This document shows, in pieces, positions 46,190 to 59,553 of a DNA stretch of 64,000 nt. Position numbers and translations under genes: made by a program. Source of the DNA: Misgurnus anguillicaudatus (lineage: Eukaryota > Chordata > Actinopteri > Cypriniformes > Cobitidae); NCBI RefSeq assembly GCF_027580225.2, contig NW_027395276.1, positions 2,518,501-2,582,500 on the forward strand. Reading direction: 5' to 3'. Positions within the stretch are counted from its first letter, which is position 1, and every line of letters starts with the position of its first letter. The notes beneath the pieces were generated by a model. The model was not told the origin of the DNA and did no database searches. It was given only the letters and a program-made list of their open reading frames with translations.

Positions 46190-48335
46190 ACACCAAACGT
46201 GAATTAAATTATTTGCGTGAGTAGATTGCAATCACAGTCAATACAAAGACACAAATAGCCACAAACCCGTGCAGGGCGGTGCGAATCACGCGAACAAGTG
46301 GTGCGACTGCCGCAAAAACACACGCTATTCGCCTCAAACTGCCTCAAAGTCTTCGGGCAAGTAAAAAAAATATTTGCGAAAAATCTGCATGACGCAAAGT
46401 TAAATCCCACAAACACATAGACACCAAACATGAATTCAATGATTTGTGTAAGAAGATTACAATCAAAGTCAATGCAAAAACATGAATATCCTCAAACTCA
46501 CGCAGGGCGATGCGAATTTACATGAACGGTTGGTGTGATTGCTACGAAAATACACGCTATTTGCTTCAAACTGCGTTTTTGTGCAATTCACAAGTTAAAT
46601 CCCACAAACTCAAGTACATGTTTGCCGTACACATCAAACGTGATGATTTGCGAGAGTAGATTACAATCAAACTCAATGCAAAGACACGAATAGCCGCAAA
46701 CTCGTGCAGGGCGATGCGAGTCAAGCGAACGGGTGGTGCGATTGCCACGAAAACACACGCTATTCATCTCAAACTGTGTCTTCGCGCAAGCTGAAAATAT
46801 TCACAAAAAATGTGCACGACACAAAGTTAAAACCCACAAACACATGTACGCATTTGCCATACAAACCAAATGTGAATTCAATTATTTGCCCAAGTAGATT
46901 ACAATCAAACTCAATGCAAAGACACGAATAGTTGCAAACTCGTGCAGGGCGATGCAAGCCAATCGAACGGGTGGTGCGATTGCCACGAAAACACACGCTA
47001 TTCATCTCAAACTGCTTCTTCGCCCAAGCTGAAAATATTCACAAAAAATGTGCATGACACGAAGTTAAAACCCACAAACACATGTACGCATTTGCCATAC
47101 GCACCAAACGTGAATTCAATGATTTGCGCAGGTAGATTACAATCAAAGTCAATGCAAAGACACAAATAGCAACAAAATCGTGCAGTGCTATGCCAATCAC
47201 GCGAATGGTTGGTGTGATTGCAGCAAAAAAAAAAACACTAGCTATTCGCCTCAAACTGCGTCTTTGCGCAAGCTGAAAATGTTCACAAAAAATGTGCATG
47301 ACACGAAGTTAAAACCCACAAACACATGTACGCATTTGCCATACAAACCAAATGTGAATTCAATTATTTGCCCAAGTAGATTACAAATAAACTCAATGCA
47401 AAGACGCAAATAGCCGCAAACTAGCACAGGGCTATGCGACTCACGCGAACAGGTGGTGCGATTGCCACGAAAACACATGCTATGCGCCTCAAACTGCGTC
47501 TTCTCGCAAGCTGAAAATATTCACAAAAAAATGTGCATGACACGAAGTTAAAACCCACAAACACATGTACGCATTTGCCATACGCACCAAACGTGAATTC
47601 AATGATTTGCGCAGGTAGATTACAATCAAAGTCAATGCAAAGACACAATAGCCACAAAATCGTGCAGTGCGATGCCAATCACGCGAATGGTTGGTGTGAT
47701 TGCAGCAAAAAAAAAAACACTAGCTATTCGCCTCAAACTGCGTCTTTGCGCAAGCTGAAAATGTTCACAAAAAATGTGCATGACACGAAGTTAAAACTCA
47801 CAAACACATGTACGCGTTTGCCATACAAACCAAATGTGAATTCAATTATTTGCCCAAGTAGATTACAATTAAACTCAATGCAAAGAAGCAAATAGCCGCA
47901 AACTAGCACAGGGCTATGCGACTCACGCGAACAGGTGGTGCGATTGCCACGAAAACACATGCTATGCGCCTCAAACTGCGTCTTCTCGCAAGCTGAAAAT
48001 ATTCACAAAAAATGTGCATGACACGAAGTTAAAACCCACAAACACATGTACGCGTTTGCCATACACACCAAAGGTGAATTCAATGATTTGCGCAAGTAGA
48101 TCAATCAAAGTCAATGCAAATAAGACACAATAGCCACAAAATCGTGCAGTGCGATGCCAACCACGTGAATGGTTGGTGTGATTGCCGCAAAAAAACACTA
48201 GCTATTCGGCTCAAACTGTGTCTTTGCGCAAGTTGAAAATATTCATGAAAAATTTGCATTACGCGAAGTTGAAACCCGCAAGTAATCTAGAGCGAGGAAC
48301 ATGATGCTTCACATTTGGTGTGAACGCAGCATTAT
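46190..48335. repeat. MITE-derived satellite array, nine ~210-244-bp monomers
   Basis: Monomers start (motif [ct]gtgaattcaat.atttgc) at about 46198, 46429, 46639, 46871, 47109, 47353, 47592, 47835 and 48073. From 46871 on, two monomer types alternate: type A with aatgatttgcgca and aatcgtgcagtgc, and type B with aattatttgcccaagtag. Copies two units apart are nearly identical. The right end (cgcaagtaatctagagcgag … tttggtgtgaacgcagc) is the terminus of the element seen at 32340-32400. The minus-strand frames over it are periodic artefacts. Confidence 0.93.
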
Positions 48336-48617
48336 GTTTGGTTTAGAGTTGCATGTAATCAACTTACTGTTATTCCTATAGTAATGATATGTAACTACAC
48401 AAAAGACAATGTGAAATAAAGTGTTACCAAAAAATTGATCTTTTAGCCGTAAATAATTGATGGCTATCCAACCCGACTTTCATGGTGGAATACAAAATGT
48501 CAACAGGAAACTGGGTGTGTCAAGCTCCAGAAGGAAAATTTATCCAAATCAACTTTGAGCTCACGCAAGCTACACATTTACTATGACATAATGGTAAGTA
48601 AAAAGGATGACTGTTTT

Positions 48618-48929
48618 AGGGACAGTAAACCCACAAATAAAAATTACCCCACGATATACTCACCCTCAATATATTTTTATTACAAAATAACGATTACTCT
48701 CAGAAGGCCTTTATTAACCCTTTGGAGCCTTGTGGATTACTTATGTGAAGGATAGATGGACTTTATTGCGCTTTAAAATCAGTAGCACCATTTACTACCA
48801 TGATAAAGCTTGGAAGAGCCCAACATTTTCTAATATAACTGAACTTGTGTTCGTCTGAAAGATGATGGACATCAGGGATGAGGGTAAGTAAATCATGGGG
48901 TCATTTTTATTTCTGGCTGAACTATCCCT
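48618..48929. mobile_element. TTAA-type MITE (agggacagt … actatccct)
   Basis: Right TTAA at 48930-48933; the left site is altered (ttta). Shares agaaggcctttatt… and tgtgaaggat[ag]gatg with 58573-59325. Confidence 0.7.
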
Positions 48930-48933
48930 TTAA

Positions 48934-49709
<776 letters not shown>

Positions 49710-50890
49710 CTAAAGCAATCCGAATTCAAATAAGAATGAAAGCAAACCAAACCCAGTAATTTAAAGTTTTCTGCATAAATCATCCTGCATAATGTAAATA
49801 AGTGAAAAATAACCTTGATATCTATAATATTATGTAAGGCAATGCCAAAGACTGAAATCAATGAATAGTATCCCAACGTTCGATATGTTTTTGTTCAAAA
49901 TAATCTGTCAATAAAATCCACCAAGAAGAAAGACATTTATAAAAACTTGACATCAGCCCCGAACTTTAATTGATGGCGCTAATTTGTAAAGCCTCATTTT
50001 CCATTAAACACTGACTATAGACATCTACAGTAAACAAGGTCGAGAAGAAAAACGAGACACAGCCAATGATAAACAGCCCAACACAATGACCTTCACTGTA
50101 CGTGGTCATGTGACGTGTCATTCTGCCGTGTCATGTGCGGTTGCTCCTGTCAAACATCAATTATGAGACACCTCTAAATTATCAATGTCATTCAACAGGG
50201 AAAAAGAAAGGTCATAAAAAAAGAGAGATACACGAGGGAATGATAAATAATCATGGATGCACATCTGCTGTAAGGCTTTAAACACATCATCCAGGTTTCA
50301 GGAGGTTTGTTTTTGTGGATGTCTCTTGTGTGAGATGCATCCATTACAGGCAAAGCTACTAAAACGGATTAACGTCTTCAGAGAACGGACTGACTCGAGT
50401 GCTTATAAATGTATGAAAATCCAGTTTGTGACAGCACTCATGCACTCTTCCATCTGACAAATGAAATGAAACTTTGATGAAATTATGCCGATTATAGGGC
50501 TGCCATCAGTTTTACTCTGGGAGCACAGGTGTTGAAGTGTCCTGTGACATCATCCTTAAATGTATTCAAATAAATTGATGTGATGTGAAATCATTCTGAA
50601 TCCGTCTCAATGCAACAAAACAAGACCGCAGTATGGTCCCCTGATCCCATCACTGCATTCATATTCAACAATTAAAAAAAAAAACAAGAGGATGTTTGCT
50701 GTTGAGTTGTGTGCTCATCTCAAAGCCTCATCGTTAATAATTATGCAAGGAATATGGAAAACCAAATAAAGCTTACATGGGCAGTGAGATATAGTAAAAG
50801 AGATATCTGTAAATACTAATAAACAAACTGTGCAGAATAGTTTGCATAGGTTTGAGGTGTAAATGAGCAGTATGATGAAAGATGTACCAC
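49710..50890. other. mtcl1 intron 1 sequence without recognised feature
   Basis: No gene or clear repeat seen. Confidence 0.45.
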
Positions 50891-51082
50891 ACCAGCACTA
50901 GGACTGTCACGATTATGAAATTTGGCTGACGGTTAATTGTCTAATAAATTGTGCCGATTATGACAATTAATTGCCTGTTTTAGGGATTTGATGATTATGT
51001 AGATTAATTGTCTGTTTTATTGATTTGACTTTTAATTCCCAAACATTTTTTTCTTTGTTTGTGAAATAATTAACACACAGTA

Positions 51083-51811
51083 GTCCCTTTCACACATACA
51101 GTCTTTACTGGTAATTTACTGGTAAATTGCCGTTAAAATGTCATGTGTGAACAGAACCTTTCCGGTAAATCAGTGCTCCCAATTTACCAGTAAGACAGGT
51201 TGTAAGAATACCAGTAATTTACTGGTAAGCGCTGTGTGTGAACGAAAATTATAGGATTACCGGCATTTAGAACGGACGACGTCAGACTGTGCTGACAGCT
51301 TCGGGCCAATCATAGCGTTTTAATACAGATGACGCGTTTACCCCCGCAGTATTTACTGACGTTTCCACACACATGCTACTTGAAAGTTGAGCACACCTGA
51401 AGTTTACGTCCACATTTCTTCACCAAAGTTGTTTAAAACAGCTTACCGCCGTTTGCCGACGTCCTTAGCACGCCCTCTGTGAAGCCTAAAGTGCCGTCGT
51501 CTCATTCAATGTTGTTTGGTCATGAGCAACTTCGCGACTGTTTACCACAGACGTGAAAACAACAAAATACGGACCGTGGTTATGAACGACGTGGATTGTT
51601 TACAAATACAACACTGAGCTCGCCGCGTGCTACAGGTACTTCCGCTTTCTGAACGAATTTACCGGTATTTTGATACTGATGTGTGAATGATGTCTTACTG
51701 GTAAAATAACGGAACGCCACTGCGTGTGTGAACAGCACATTTTTGTATTTACTGGTAAATTCATTCTGGTAAATTCATGGCAATTTACCAGAATTACTGT
51801 GTGAAAGAGGC
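51083..51811. mobile_element. 729-bp nested element with ctttcacaca TIRs
   Basis: TA at 51081-51082 and 51812-51813. Ends gtccctttcacacatacag and ctgtgtgaaagaggc. Repeated tactggtaa / ttaccagta motifs inside. Confidence 0.85.
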
Positions 51812-51890
51812 TATTGTTGTGACTATTTAAATTAAATCTTTTGCAAGGTTTATCTGGCAGAAAATATCAATACACATAACACATATTTAA

Positions 51891-52168
51891 AGGAACAGTA
51901 TGTAAAAAATGTATATCAATTAATCATAAAATGGCCCTGATATGTCACTAGACATTAAGAAATCATTTTCATTTCAAATACTTATATCACTGACAACAGT
52001 GGTCTGTCCAGGATATTGTCATTTAAAAAGAGCAGTTGCAGCCCTCAACTGATGTTTATGTTGTCATTTTCTGTATTGGCCACCAGTTGTGTGATTGCAG
52101 TACCAGTTTTAGCCACAAGTTTTGTGATTGCAATACCAGTTTTGGCCACAATCCTACATACTGTTCCT
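51891..52168. mobile_element. 278-bp nested TTAA element (aggaacagtatgta)
   Basis: TTAA at 51887-51890 and 52169-52172. Perfect TIRs aggaacagtatgta / tacatactgttcct. The empty site is seen in the copy at 14729-15093 (catatttaaaagtaatct). Confidence 0.93.
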
Positions 52169-52492
52169 TTAAAAATAATCTGATACTGTCTCGTTTATAC
52201 AGGCGCTCCAGCTCCCCCTTGTGTTTTTTTAGAGATGTGCAATCATTGCGGTGATTTAAAATCATTGTGATTAGGTAAAAAAATCACGATGAGACGATTA
52301 TTTAATCCTTGTGACAGCCCTAACCAGCACAGGGGTTGTCGTGCAAACACCTAGCACTGCATGCAGTCACATGGATTTCACAGTGAAAGTGTCACTTAAT
52401 CCTTCAGCAGAACATCAAGACCTAACCTGACCAAGGGTTTAATCTGGAAACGCAAATAAATACAAAACAAAGAAATGTAAGTAAAAACCAAG

Positions 52493-52713
52493 GGGTAGTT
52501 TCCCAGACAGGGCTTAAGTCTAGCTTGTTTGAGCCATCTTAACTGAAAACACCTGGCACTGACCTATTTTAAAATATATCTGTACCATTGTTCTGTCACA
52601 AGATGATGCACACAGTAAAGATTTTTTTTCTAAGGCATGTTTAATAAACTACTTGAAATACCTAAGGCCTAGTCCTGGATTAATCAAAACCCTGTCTGGG
52701 AAACTGCCCCCAG
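52493..52713. mobile_element. cccagacag MITE copy
   Basis: Ends gtagtttcccagacagggct and ccctgtctgggaaactgccc. Same family as 12902-13133. Confidence 0.78.
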
Positions 52714-52732
52714 ATGTTTAAAAACCCATTAA

Positions 52733-53211
52733 AGGTGACATTTTTTTAAAATGTGAAATAAATCTTTGGTGTCCCCAGAGTACATATGTGAAGTTTTAGC
52801 TCAAAATATCATATAGATAATTTATTATAACATGTTAAAATTGTCACTTTGTAGGTAAGAGCAAAAATGTGCCGTTTAGGTTGTGTCCTTTAAAATGCAA
52901 ATGAGCTGATGAAATGCAAACACTGATCACCATAATGGTGGTTTGTTAATTGAAACTCAATTATGCTGTCAATTATTTTTTTCTCTCTCTCACTTTCTCT
53001 CTGCACTAAATGGCAGTGCCGTGGTTGGATAGTGCAGATTAAGGGGTGGCATTATTATACTAAGATCCCCTTTTGACATCACTAGGGGAGCCAAATGTCA
53101 AAGATCTATTTTTTCACATGCTTGCAGAGAATGGTTTACCAAAACTAAGTTGATAGAAGCACTGAGGGCCAAGCATATAAACAAAAGTTAGATTTTAATG
53201 ATATGTCCCCT
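52733..53211. mobile_element. TTAA MITE (aggggacat family)
   Basis: TTAA at 52729-52732 and 53212-53215. Left end aggtgacat, right end atatgtcccct. Inverse copy of 22232-22582. Confidence 0.88.
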
Positions 53212-53215
53212 TTAA

Positions 53216-53581
53216 AAGCATCATGGCACTGTATAGTTATTTTGGAGATGGTAATATGCCTATTCTATATAATACGTTGGACTATCATGTAAATACCATG
53301 GTATATGAATATAGAAGTACCAGCACTTATATGGCACAGCCCACATACTTAAGTCAGTGTTTACTATAATAAATTGTAGTATAGTATATATAGTAGGCTA
53401 TATGGCATAATTTTAGGCCTAGTATATAGGCTAGTATAAACTGATAAACCTGTAAACTGTAGTAGGCTACACTTTAATATTTACTATAGTAAGGTTCAAA
53501 ACACTACATGCGTTTATTTTAGTACATATAGTAGGCTTATACAACAGTATAATATTTTCTTAAATTAAAACATTGGCTCAC
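53216..53581. other. mtcl1 intron 1, donor-proximal part
   Basis: AT-rich with repeated tatagta[gc] motifs. Ends at the exon 1 donor. Confidence 0.5.
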
Positions 53582-54343
53582 CTTGAGGTAGTCATTTTCC
53601 GAACGAAGGTCTTCGATTTCCCTTAACAATTCCTCTTGGATCATTTCCTTCCCTTCCGCTTTGAATTGTGCGGTTTTCTCCGCTTTACATTTCCCAGCGT
53701 GCGCACCTGACATCGCCGCTTCTCTGAGCGTCGCGCTCGAGTCCGCCGTGCGCACACGAATCTCAGCCACCTGCTCCCCGCGCTCGCTCGAACCGGAGCC
53801 GCTACACGACTCCACATCGCTACTGGCGGCTTGAACGAGTCTCTGCTCGTCGGACAGAGGTTCGGATGGACAATCGGACAAATCCGAACTGCTGTCCGTC
53901 TGGCAAACCCGGCCGGTGGGAACGCGTATCGGGGATCCGACGGGACCGTGGGAAAGAGGGGCCAACCTCTGCTTGCTTTTGGCGATTTGCGGAGCGGTGT
54001 CAACCCCTCTGCCGGACGGTTTCGGTTCGGATGCTGCATGCTGAGTGACCTTAACGGACTTTTTTGTAGATGATGGCTTGATGTTGCTTTTTGCAGGTGC
54101 CGGTTTTTCCTTCGCGCTGGGGGTGGCGCGTCTCGGTACGCGGCTTTGAGACGCTACCGGAGCAGCGGACGCTTGCGGCTTGTTGAGTTTGGGTGATTTT
54201 GGCACGATCTGTTTGCCCGATCGAGAGTGGACATCCTTAAGGACGGGTCTGGCAGGGGACGGCGCGCGGTTTAACCTCTTCTTCTCCACCTGAGGATGAT
54301 GATGGCTCTGCGGTTTGGTGTCGGAGCCATTGGGGCTCTCCAT
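53582..54343 (-). CDS. mtcl1: mtcl1 coding exon 1 (N-terminal 254 codons)
   Basis: First coding exon of a microtubule crosslinking factor 1 (MTCL1, also SOGA2/CCDC165) homologue. MTCL1 proteins bind and crosslink microtubules and interact with the polarity kinase PAR-1/MARK. The ATG at 54343 opens a Ser/Pro/Lys-rich, probably disordered segment (residues 1 to about 225) rich in basic patches. A short acidic Ser-rich stretch follows around residues 155-190. The exon ends in the start of a coiled coil containing the family motif LRSENDYLK. The exon stops at a consensus donor (AAG|gtgag) after 254 whole codons, so the next intron is phase 0. The ATG lies in a CpG island, as expected for a first exon. 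The start is the first ATG of the open frame; a non-ATG or upstream start cannot be excluded. The N-terminal part is poorly conserved in the family, so identity rests mainly on the last 30 residues and on exons 2-5. Confidence 0.9.
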
Positions 54344-54860
54344 TATATGACCTCCACGCCTGTGAGAGGAGAACGACGGTACCGATAATCAACCCTGAGT
54401 CCGGGGAGACAACAACCCTGTCGGATGGATCCAGCAGCGCGCTTTTCTCCTTTCGCGTTTTGTCTCATCACTCCAGATTCACTTTCCAGTCGTCATCATC
54501 ACCGGGGTTGAGAGTAGCCTAGCCTATAATTCCCAGTGCTTCCGAACGCAATACGGGTGGATGTTGCGATGTCAAGTGAGAATCTCCGTGATTTTGTGCG
54601 TTAAATCCATATCCCTCTGAATAAAAGTATTCCCATCTCCCTACGGTCCCTTCTTCCTGCTGGCCTCCTCTCCTCCCCTCCCGTCTGACGGGAAAAATCT
54701 GCAGCCGCTGCGGTCTGACGCGCTCCGCTTCTGTTTCGGCTCTCGTAAAGCGCATGCGCTTGTTCTTCTACACACAAATACGGAACACACCCCTCCCGCG
54801 CCCCGGTACACCGGCAGCACACGCGCGGCGTGAGTACGCGTGGTGGACCAGAGACTTGAC
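54344..54860 (-). promoter_or_regulatory. mtcl1: mtcl1 CpG-island promoter / 5' UTR
   Basis: CpG- and GC-rich sequence directly upstream of the mtcl1 ATG, continuing over exon 1 from about 53640, in strong contrast to the AT-rich surroundings. The pattern is that of a vertebrate CpG-island promoter with a 5' UTR. No clear TATA box was seen at a convincing position. The transcription start cannot be fixed from sequence alone. Open frames read here are compositional. Confidence 0.6.
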
Positions 54861-55089
54861 GCGTCAGTTTTACTGTACGTCGAATGTATGTGGAAAAACA
54901 CAGACGTAAATCAAACTCACAACACGTAGAAAATATGCAAAATAGAAACATTTGCAAAAATAGGAAAATGAAAGCAAATTTGTAGGAACATGAAAATGAA
55001 AGCCACACCACCTTAATTCTCCAATTACAACAAATGTTCGTTGATGTACTTACAGGCGTTGTTAAACAAAATACGACCATAATAAATTT

Positions 55090-55301
55090 CCCTACTGAAA
55101 AATCTAGCATAAGCTGGTAGCTGGTCTAAGCTGGTCCTTCCAGCCTGGCAAAGCTCAAGCTGGTGGGTCAGCTGGTCTTCCAGCATTAAAAAGTGAACAA
55201 AACACAGACCAGCTTGCTACACTAGCAATACCAGCTAAAACCAAGCTGGGAGACCAGCTAAAACCAGCTTACGCTGATCTTAGCTGGATTTTTCAGTAGG
55301 G
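55090..55301. mobile_element. MITE (ccctactgaaaaatc / agctggt repeats)
   Basis: TIRs ccctactgaaaaatctagc and gctggatttttcagtaggg, with many agctggt/accagct motifs that fold on each other. It lies just upstream of the mtcl1 CpG island. Confidence 0.88.
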
Positions 55302-55673
55302 TTGGCGCATGCTTAAAAATGTTTTTTTAGTGATGTCACAAAATAACCATGTTGGTTCCACAAAGAACATTTTGATCAAATGTCAACCCTGACTTGAACT
55401 CGGTTTTAGCCTAGTTCAGTGGTTTTCAAACTGGGGGCCGCAAGATGGTGCCAGGGGGCCCCAGTTTTATGACATTTTATGAAATACATAAATTTATCAT
55501 GAATTCTGTGTAATTAAACCTAAAAAAAAAATAAGGCTACTAACCAAAAGCACTACTTTCTTGTATAATTTAATGGTTTTTTATTTATTAAAATGTCGAG
55601 TATTGCATCAAAAACGAGTAATTGAAATGCCATATTTCACATAAAAATCCCTTAGTTTGCAATTATGATTTAA

Positions 55674-56016
55674 AGGTGCAGTGTGGAATTTTTAGAAGGA
55701 TCTCTTGACAGAAATGCAAAAACATAGAAAACTATATTATCAGGGGTGTATAAATACCTTTTTTTTTATAATGAACCGTTTTATGTTTATTACCTTAGAA
55801 CGAGACCTATCTACATACACTGAGGGTCACCTTACATGGAAGTCACCATTTTGTGCCGCCGTTTTTCTACAGAAGCCCTTAACGGACACATTTTTTACCA
55901 AGTTGTCTCCGACGATGACATGTGTTTCAAAAGCAAGGGGTGAGCAGTGGACTAAGCTGTTGGTTACAATTAGCAACCTCACCACTAGATGCCCCTGAAA
56001 TTTACATACTGCACCT
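55674..56016. mobile_element. TTAA MITE (aggtgcagtgtggaattttt)
   Basis: TTAA at 55670-55673 and 56017-56020. TIRs aggtgcagt / actgcacct. Uninterrupted relative of 21548-22227. Confidence 0.9.
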
Positions 56017-56020
56017 TTAA

Positions 56021-57264
56021 CGCTCGCTTGAGGTGGTTTTTGTTTAATGCGACAAAAATGAGAATAATGGGAGATGAAAACTTATTTGCCGAATAAATTC
56101 TGATATAGTGAACATTAAACCCACAGGACTGACCGTCTAGCTGCTTCCACTGAAGTTGTCTTACTATATATGAGAATCAATGTCATCGCAATGCCCATGC
56201 TGCTAGTGCCTGCATTAAAAATGCTGCATTCCTTTTTCTGAACACAAAATTTAGATACTAGAAAAGCATTAGAATCTTCTTTTTTTGCAAATTTTGAAAA
56301 GATTTGCTGCACGTTTGGAAGGAAACCCAGCTAATAATGTGTTCCACTATGGTTGAAATTATTCGAAAGTTGAAACTTGCGCAGAAGACGCAATTGATGC
56401 GAAAACTGCAAGTTAGTGACCCCCGTTGCCTGGTGCGAATTTGCCTCTATTCGTGCATATGTAATCTACTCAAACAAATAATTAACCCCTTCAGACCCTG
56501 CATTTTGTGGTTCAAACCAATAAAAATGCTGATCAACCAATCAAAATAAATCAGAAAAATGTAAAATATGCACTCACTGAATCAAGTGCAGAGTTGATCA
56601 CACTATTAGCGCTATTCCATTGGATAGTACTCCACAGGTCAGGTTGTGTCAGCTCACCTTACTTTAGCTTGGTTAAAGCAGATCATGCTAAAGGAGACCA
56701 TTAGAGATGTTAAATCTCACTTTGCACAAAATGAGGACAAGGAAAACTCTCAAATGCTAATATGAGCGATAGATGACAAGAGCAAAATCCCAAATATTGT
56801 TACCAGTAAAAAAATGTCTTTGATGATTTAATACAGAAGATAAATAGCTTAAAATACAGATAGTGTAAAACCTGAATGGATTTAATTAATATGGATTTTA
56901 AAATTAAAGTTATAGTAGTTCTTCAGTTAGATTATGGTGATCCAATAGCGCCATCATTCTGTTAAAAATAAAGTGCACATCTGAACATGTTAAAGATACT
57001 TTGAAAACATCATTAAAACATTAATTAAAAAAATATTAATATTACACTTGCAAATAAAGCAAAGCACTTCAATCTAACAAACATCTGTGTAATAAATATA
57101 GATCTTTATTTGTACTTCATTAGTTTAAGAATGCCACAAGTTAAAAAATACATGAAACTCCTTAAACATGCCGAAACTGTTTCAAAGACCTAATATCAAC
57201 TTTTTATTAATACAAAGTACTCTTCTGTGCAAGAGGATCCATTTAATCTTTTGTTTTCGCAATG
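56021..57264. other. intergenic sequence between mtcl1 and rab12
   Basis: No gene recognised; AT-rich. Confidence 0.45.
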
Positions 57265-57268
57265 TTAA

Positions 57269-57380
57269 AGGGATAGTTCACTCAAAAATGAAATTTTAAT
57301 GCTAGTATTTGTTTTTCCCATCTTCTTTGTGCTCAACAGAATAAAGAAACTCATTTTATTTTTGGGTAAGCTATCCTTTT
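57269..57380. mobile_element. TTAA MITE (agggatagttcact), short copy
   Basis: TTAA at 57265-57268. The left end agggatagttcactcaaaaa is mirrored by a decayed right end ttttgggtaagctatcct. Confidence 0.7.
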
Positions 57381-57613
57381 GGCCAAGGTAAGAGATTAAA
57401 TAAGGCAACTCTGTACAAAATAAGTTTCATCAAGGCAACATGTACTAAAGAGAAGGTTGGATTGAATTAATATTTTCAGCACAACTAACAGCCTTTCTGA
57501 AGAACATGAAATTACTTTTGTAGCAAACACGACCATGCAACTATATAAACAAGAAACCTGAAAACACAAAAGGTCTGTTGAAGTTACTTTGTTGCAAAAA
57601 AGTTAGGCCTTAA

Positions 57614-57896
57614 AGAGTTAGTTCACCCAAAAATGAAAATTCAGTCACCATTGACTTACCCTCGTTGTTACAAACCTGTATTCATTTCTTTGTTCTTCTG
57701 AACACAAAGGAAGATATCATTTTTGAGCACCATTGACTTCCATAGTAGTTTTTATTCCTACTATGGAAGTCAATGGCGCTTGTTTTCTGCTTAATTACAA
57801 ATATCTTTGAGTTCAGCAGAACAAAAAAATGCATACAGGTTTGTAACAAGGGTGAGCATATGATGACTGAATTTTCATTATTCGGCAAACTAAATC
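57614..57896. mobile_element. TTAA MITE (agagttagttcaccc), foldback
   Basis: TTAA at 57610-57613. The centre contains gacttccatagtag and its mirror ctactatggaagtc. The right end is decayed. Confidence 0.75.
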
Positions 57897-58568
57897 TGAC
57901 TCCAGGACAGGTATGGGATAAATTCAACAACAATCAAAAATAAGAGTCAGTCAATCGTGCTAAGAAAGTAAAAATGCAAACACAGACGGTACAATATAGA
58001 GTATTTCACAAATTTATAATATAGCACAAGCCTTCAAACATGAGGTTAGTATATGTTCCCTAACACTGTTAACACAAATAAACCACATGCTGGTTATGAC
58101 ATTTCAAGTACTTAAGCTAAACCTGAAAGGGGATAAATTAAATGTAGGAACACCTGGGCTATTTGAATAATACAGATCAGAAATACAGTCAAAAATAGTG
58201 TTAAGTTAGTAATACTGAGATATCAGTCCTTCAAATACAGAACGGGTATTAAGTTTAGTGTAACACACTTATCTGAGGCACACAACATAAACAGTCACAA
58301 AACACATACGCATAAACCTTCGTTTTGTTAAAGTATTAAATCAAACCTCACCAAGTTATTCTTTAACTTTCCAAATCATATTAAAAACCAAACTTAAAGA
58401 CTCTATTTTTAGCCAATTCTCATTACCATAATGTGCAATAACAATGATACATTTAAATTGAGAATCATTTACATCTTTGCAAGAAAGATTTATTGTTTTT
58501 AATTTAATTAAAAAAGAAAATCCCTCGTTTATTCATCACCCCAGGTAAAAAAATACACTTTTTTATAC
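57897..58568. other. intergenic sequence without recognised feature
   Basis: No gene or clear repeat seen. Confidence 0.4.
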
Positions 58569-58572
58569 TTAA

Positions 58573-59325
58573 AGTAATATTTCAGCCAAGAATGATATTA
58601 AACCCATAATGTACTCAACCATTAAGCCGTCTGAGATGCATATGTCCACCACTTTTCAGACAAACACAGTTATTTTATAAGATGGACACAATCTTTAATT
58701 TTTTTTTAATGTATGAATATGGGGTCCACCTCCTTCAAGCCCAAAGATTGTGCATCCATCCTTCACAAAGTAATCCAAACGGCTCCAGGGGGATAAACAA
58801 AGGCCGGGTAATCCCTGCGGTTTTATAGTAGAATATCAATATGTAAAACTTTATAAACAAAAATAACTAGCTTCCGGTAACGCCACCATCTTAGAGATGC
58901 CTCTGCATTCAGGAGAAAGTACAGCGTAGTGTACGCACTTTTCGACGAAGGGCGAGACGCATAGCATCACAGCAAAGAACCCTCCGCAAAAGTGCATACA
59001 CTGGCGTAAGATGGCGACGTTACAAACGAAAATAACTAACTTTCGGTAACATTTTAAATATGGATATTTCTACGCATTAATACCCTCAGAAGGCCTTTGT
59101 TTATTCTCATGGAGCTGGTTGGATTACTTGTGTGAAGGATGGATGCACAATCTTTAAGATTGAAAAAAACATTTTTATTCCTACATTTAAAAAAAGTGAA
59201 AGATCTAGGACATCTTCTAAAATAACTAAAAAGTTGTTTGTCTGAAAAATTATGAATATATATCACAGATGGCTTGAGGGCGAGTAAATCATGGGTTTAA
59301 TATAATTTTTGGCCGATTTATCCCT
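58573..59325. mobile_element. 753-bp TTAA foldback element
   Basis: TTAA at 58569-58572 and 59326-59329. Inner arms (aaaaataactagcttccggt / accgaaagttag… type; tccttcacaaagtaatccaa against ttggattacttgtgtgaagg) are inverted. Relative of 48618-48929. Confidence 0.82.
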
Positions 59326-59553
59326 TTAAAGTGCTCTATTTACTAATTTTGTACTTAATATACTCAAAATTCTTCTTTAGTACTTCTTAAGATAATCTGA
59401 AGCACATCCAAGTGTACTTAAAATGTGCTAAAATGTATCTTTGTATGAAAGATGGGTTGATGTTTACTACAAGTGGTATTTAATTTTTTTTATAATTTAT
59501 AATGCATTTTTTAATACAGAGATGGTATGTTAAAAGCACATTTTAGTGCTTAA

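Larger units (their letters stand above)
50899..52322. mobile_element. hAT (gctgtcacg family) with two nested elements
   Basis: Perfect 8-bp TSD accagcac (50891-50898, 52323-52330). The outer parts match the 365-bp copy at 14729-15093. Insertions are at 51083-51811 and 51891-52168. Confidence 0.93.

Noticed and set aside
46204..48198. Series of similar 75-85-residue frames on both strands
   Set aside because: They repeat with the satellite monomer, vary in frame between monomers and lack start/splice context. They are by-products of the array.
46190..48335. CRISPR-like regular repeats
   Set aside because: Whole monomers of about 240 bp are repeated without unique spacers, and the DNA is from an animal.
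54601..55110. 169-codon minus-strand frame upstream of mtcl1
   Set aside because: GC-rich promoter sequence with low stop density. The protein has no recognisable pattern and runs into unrelated AT-rich DNA.
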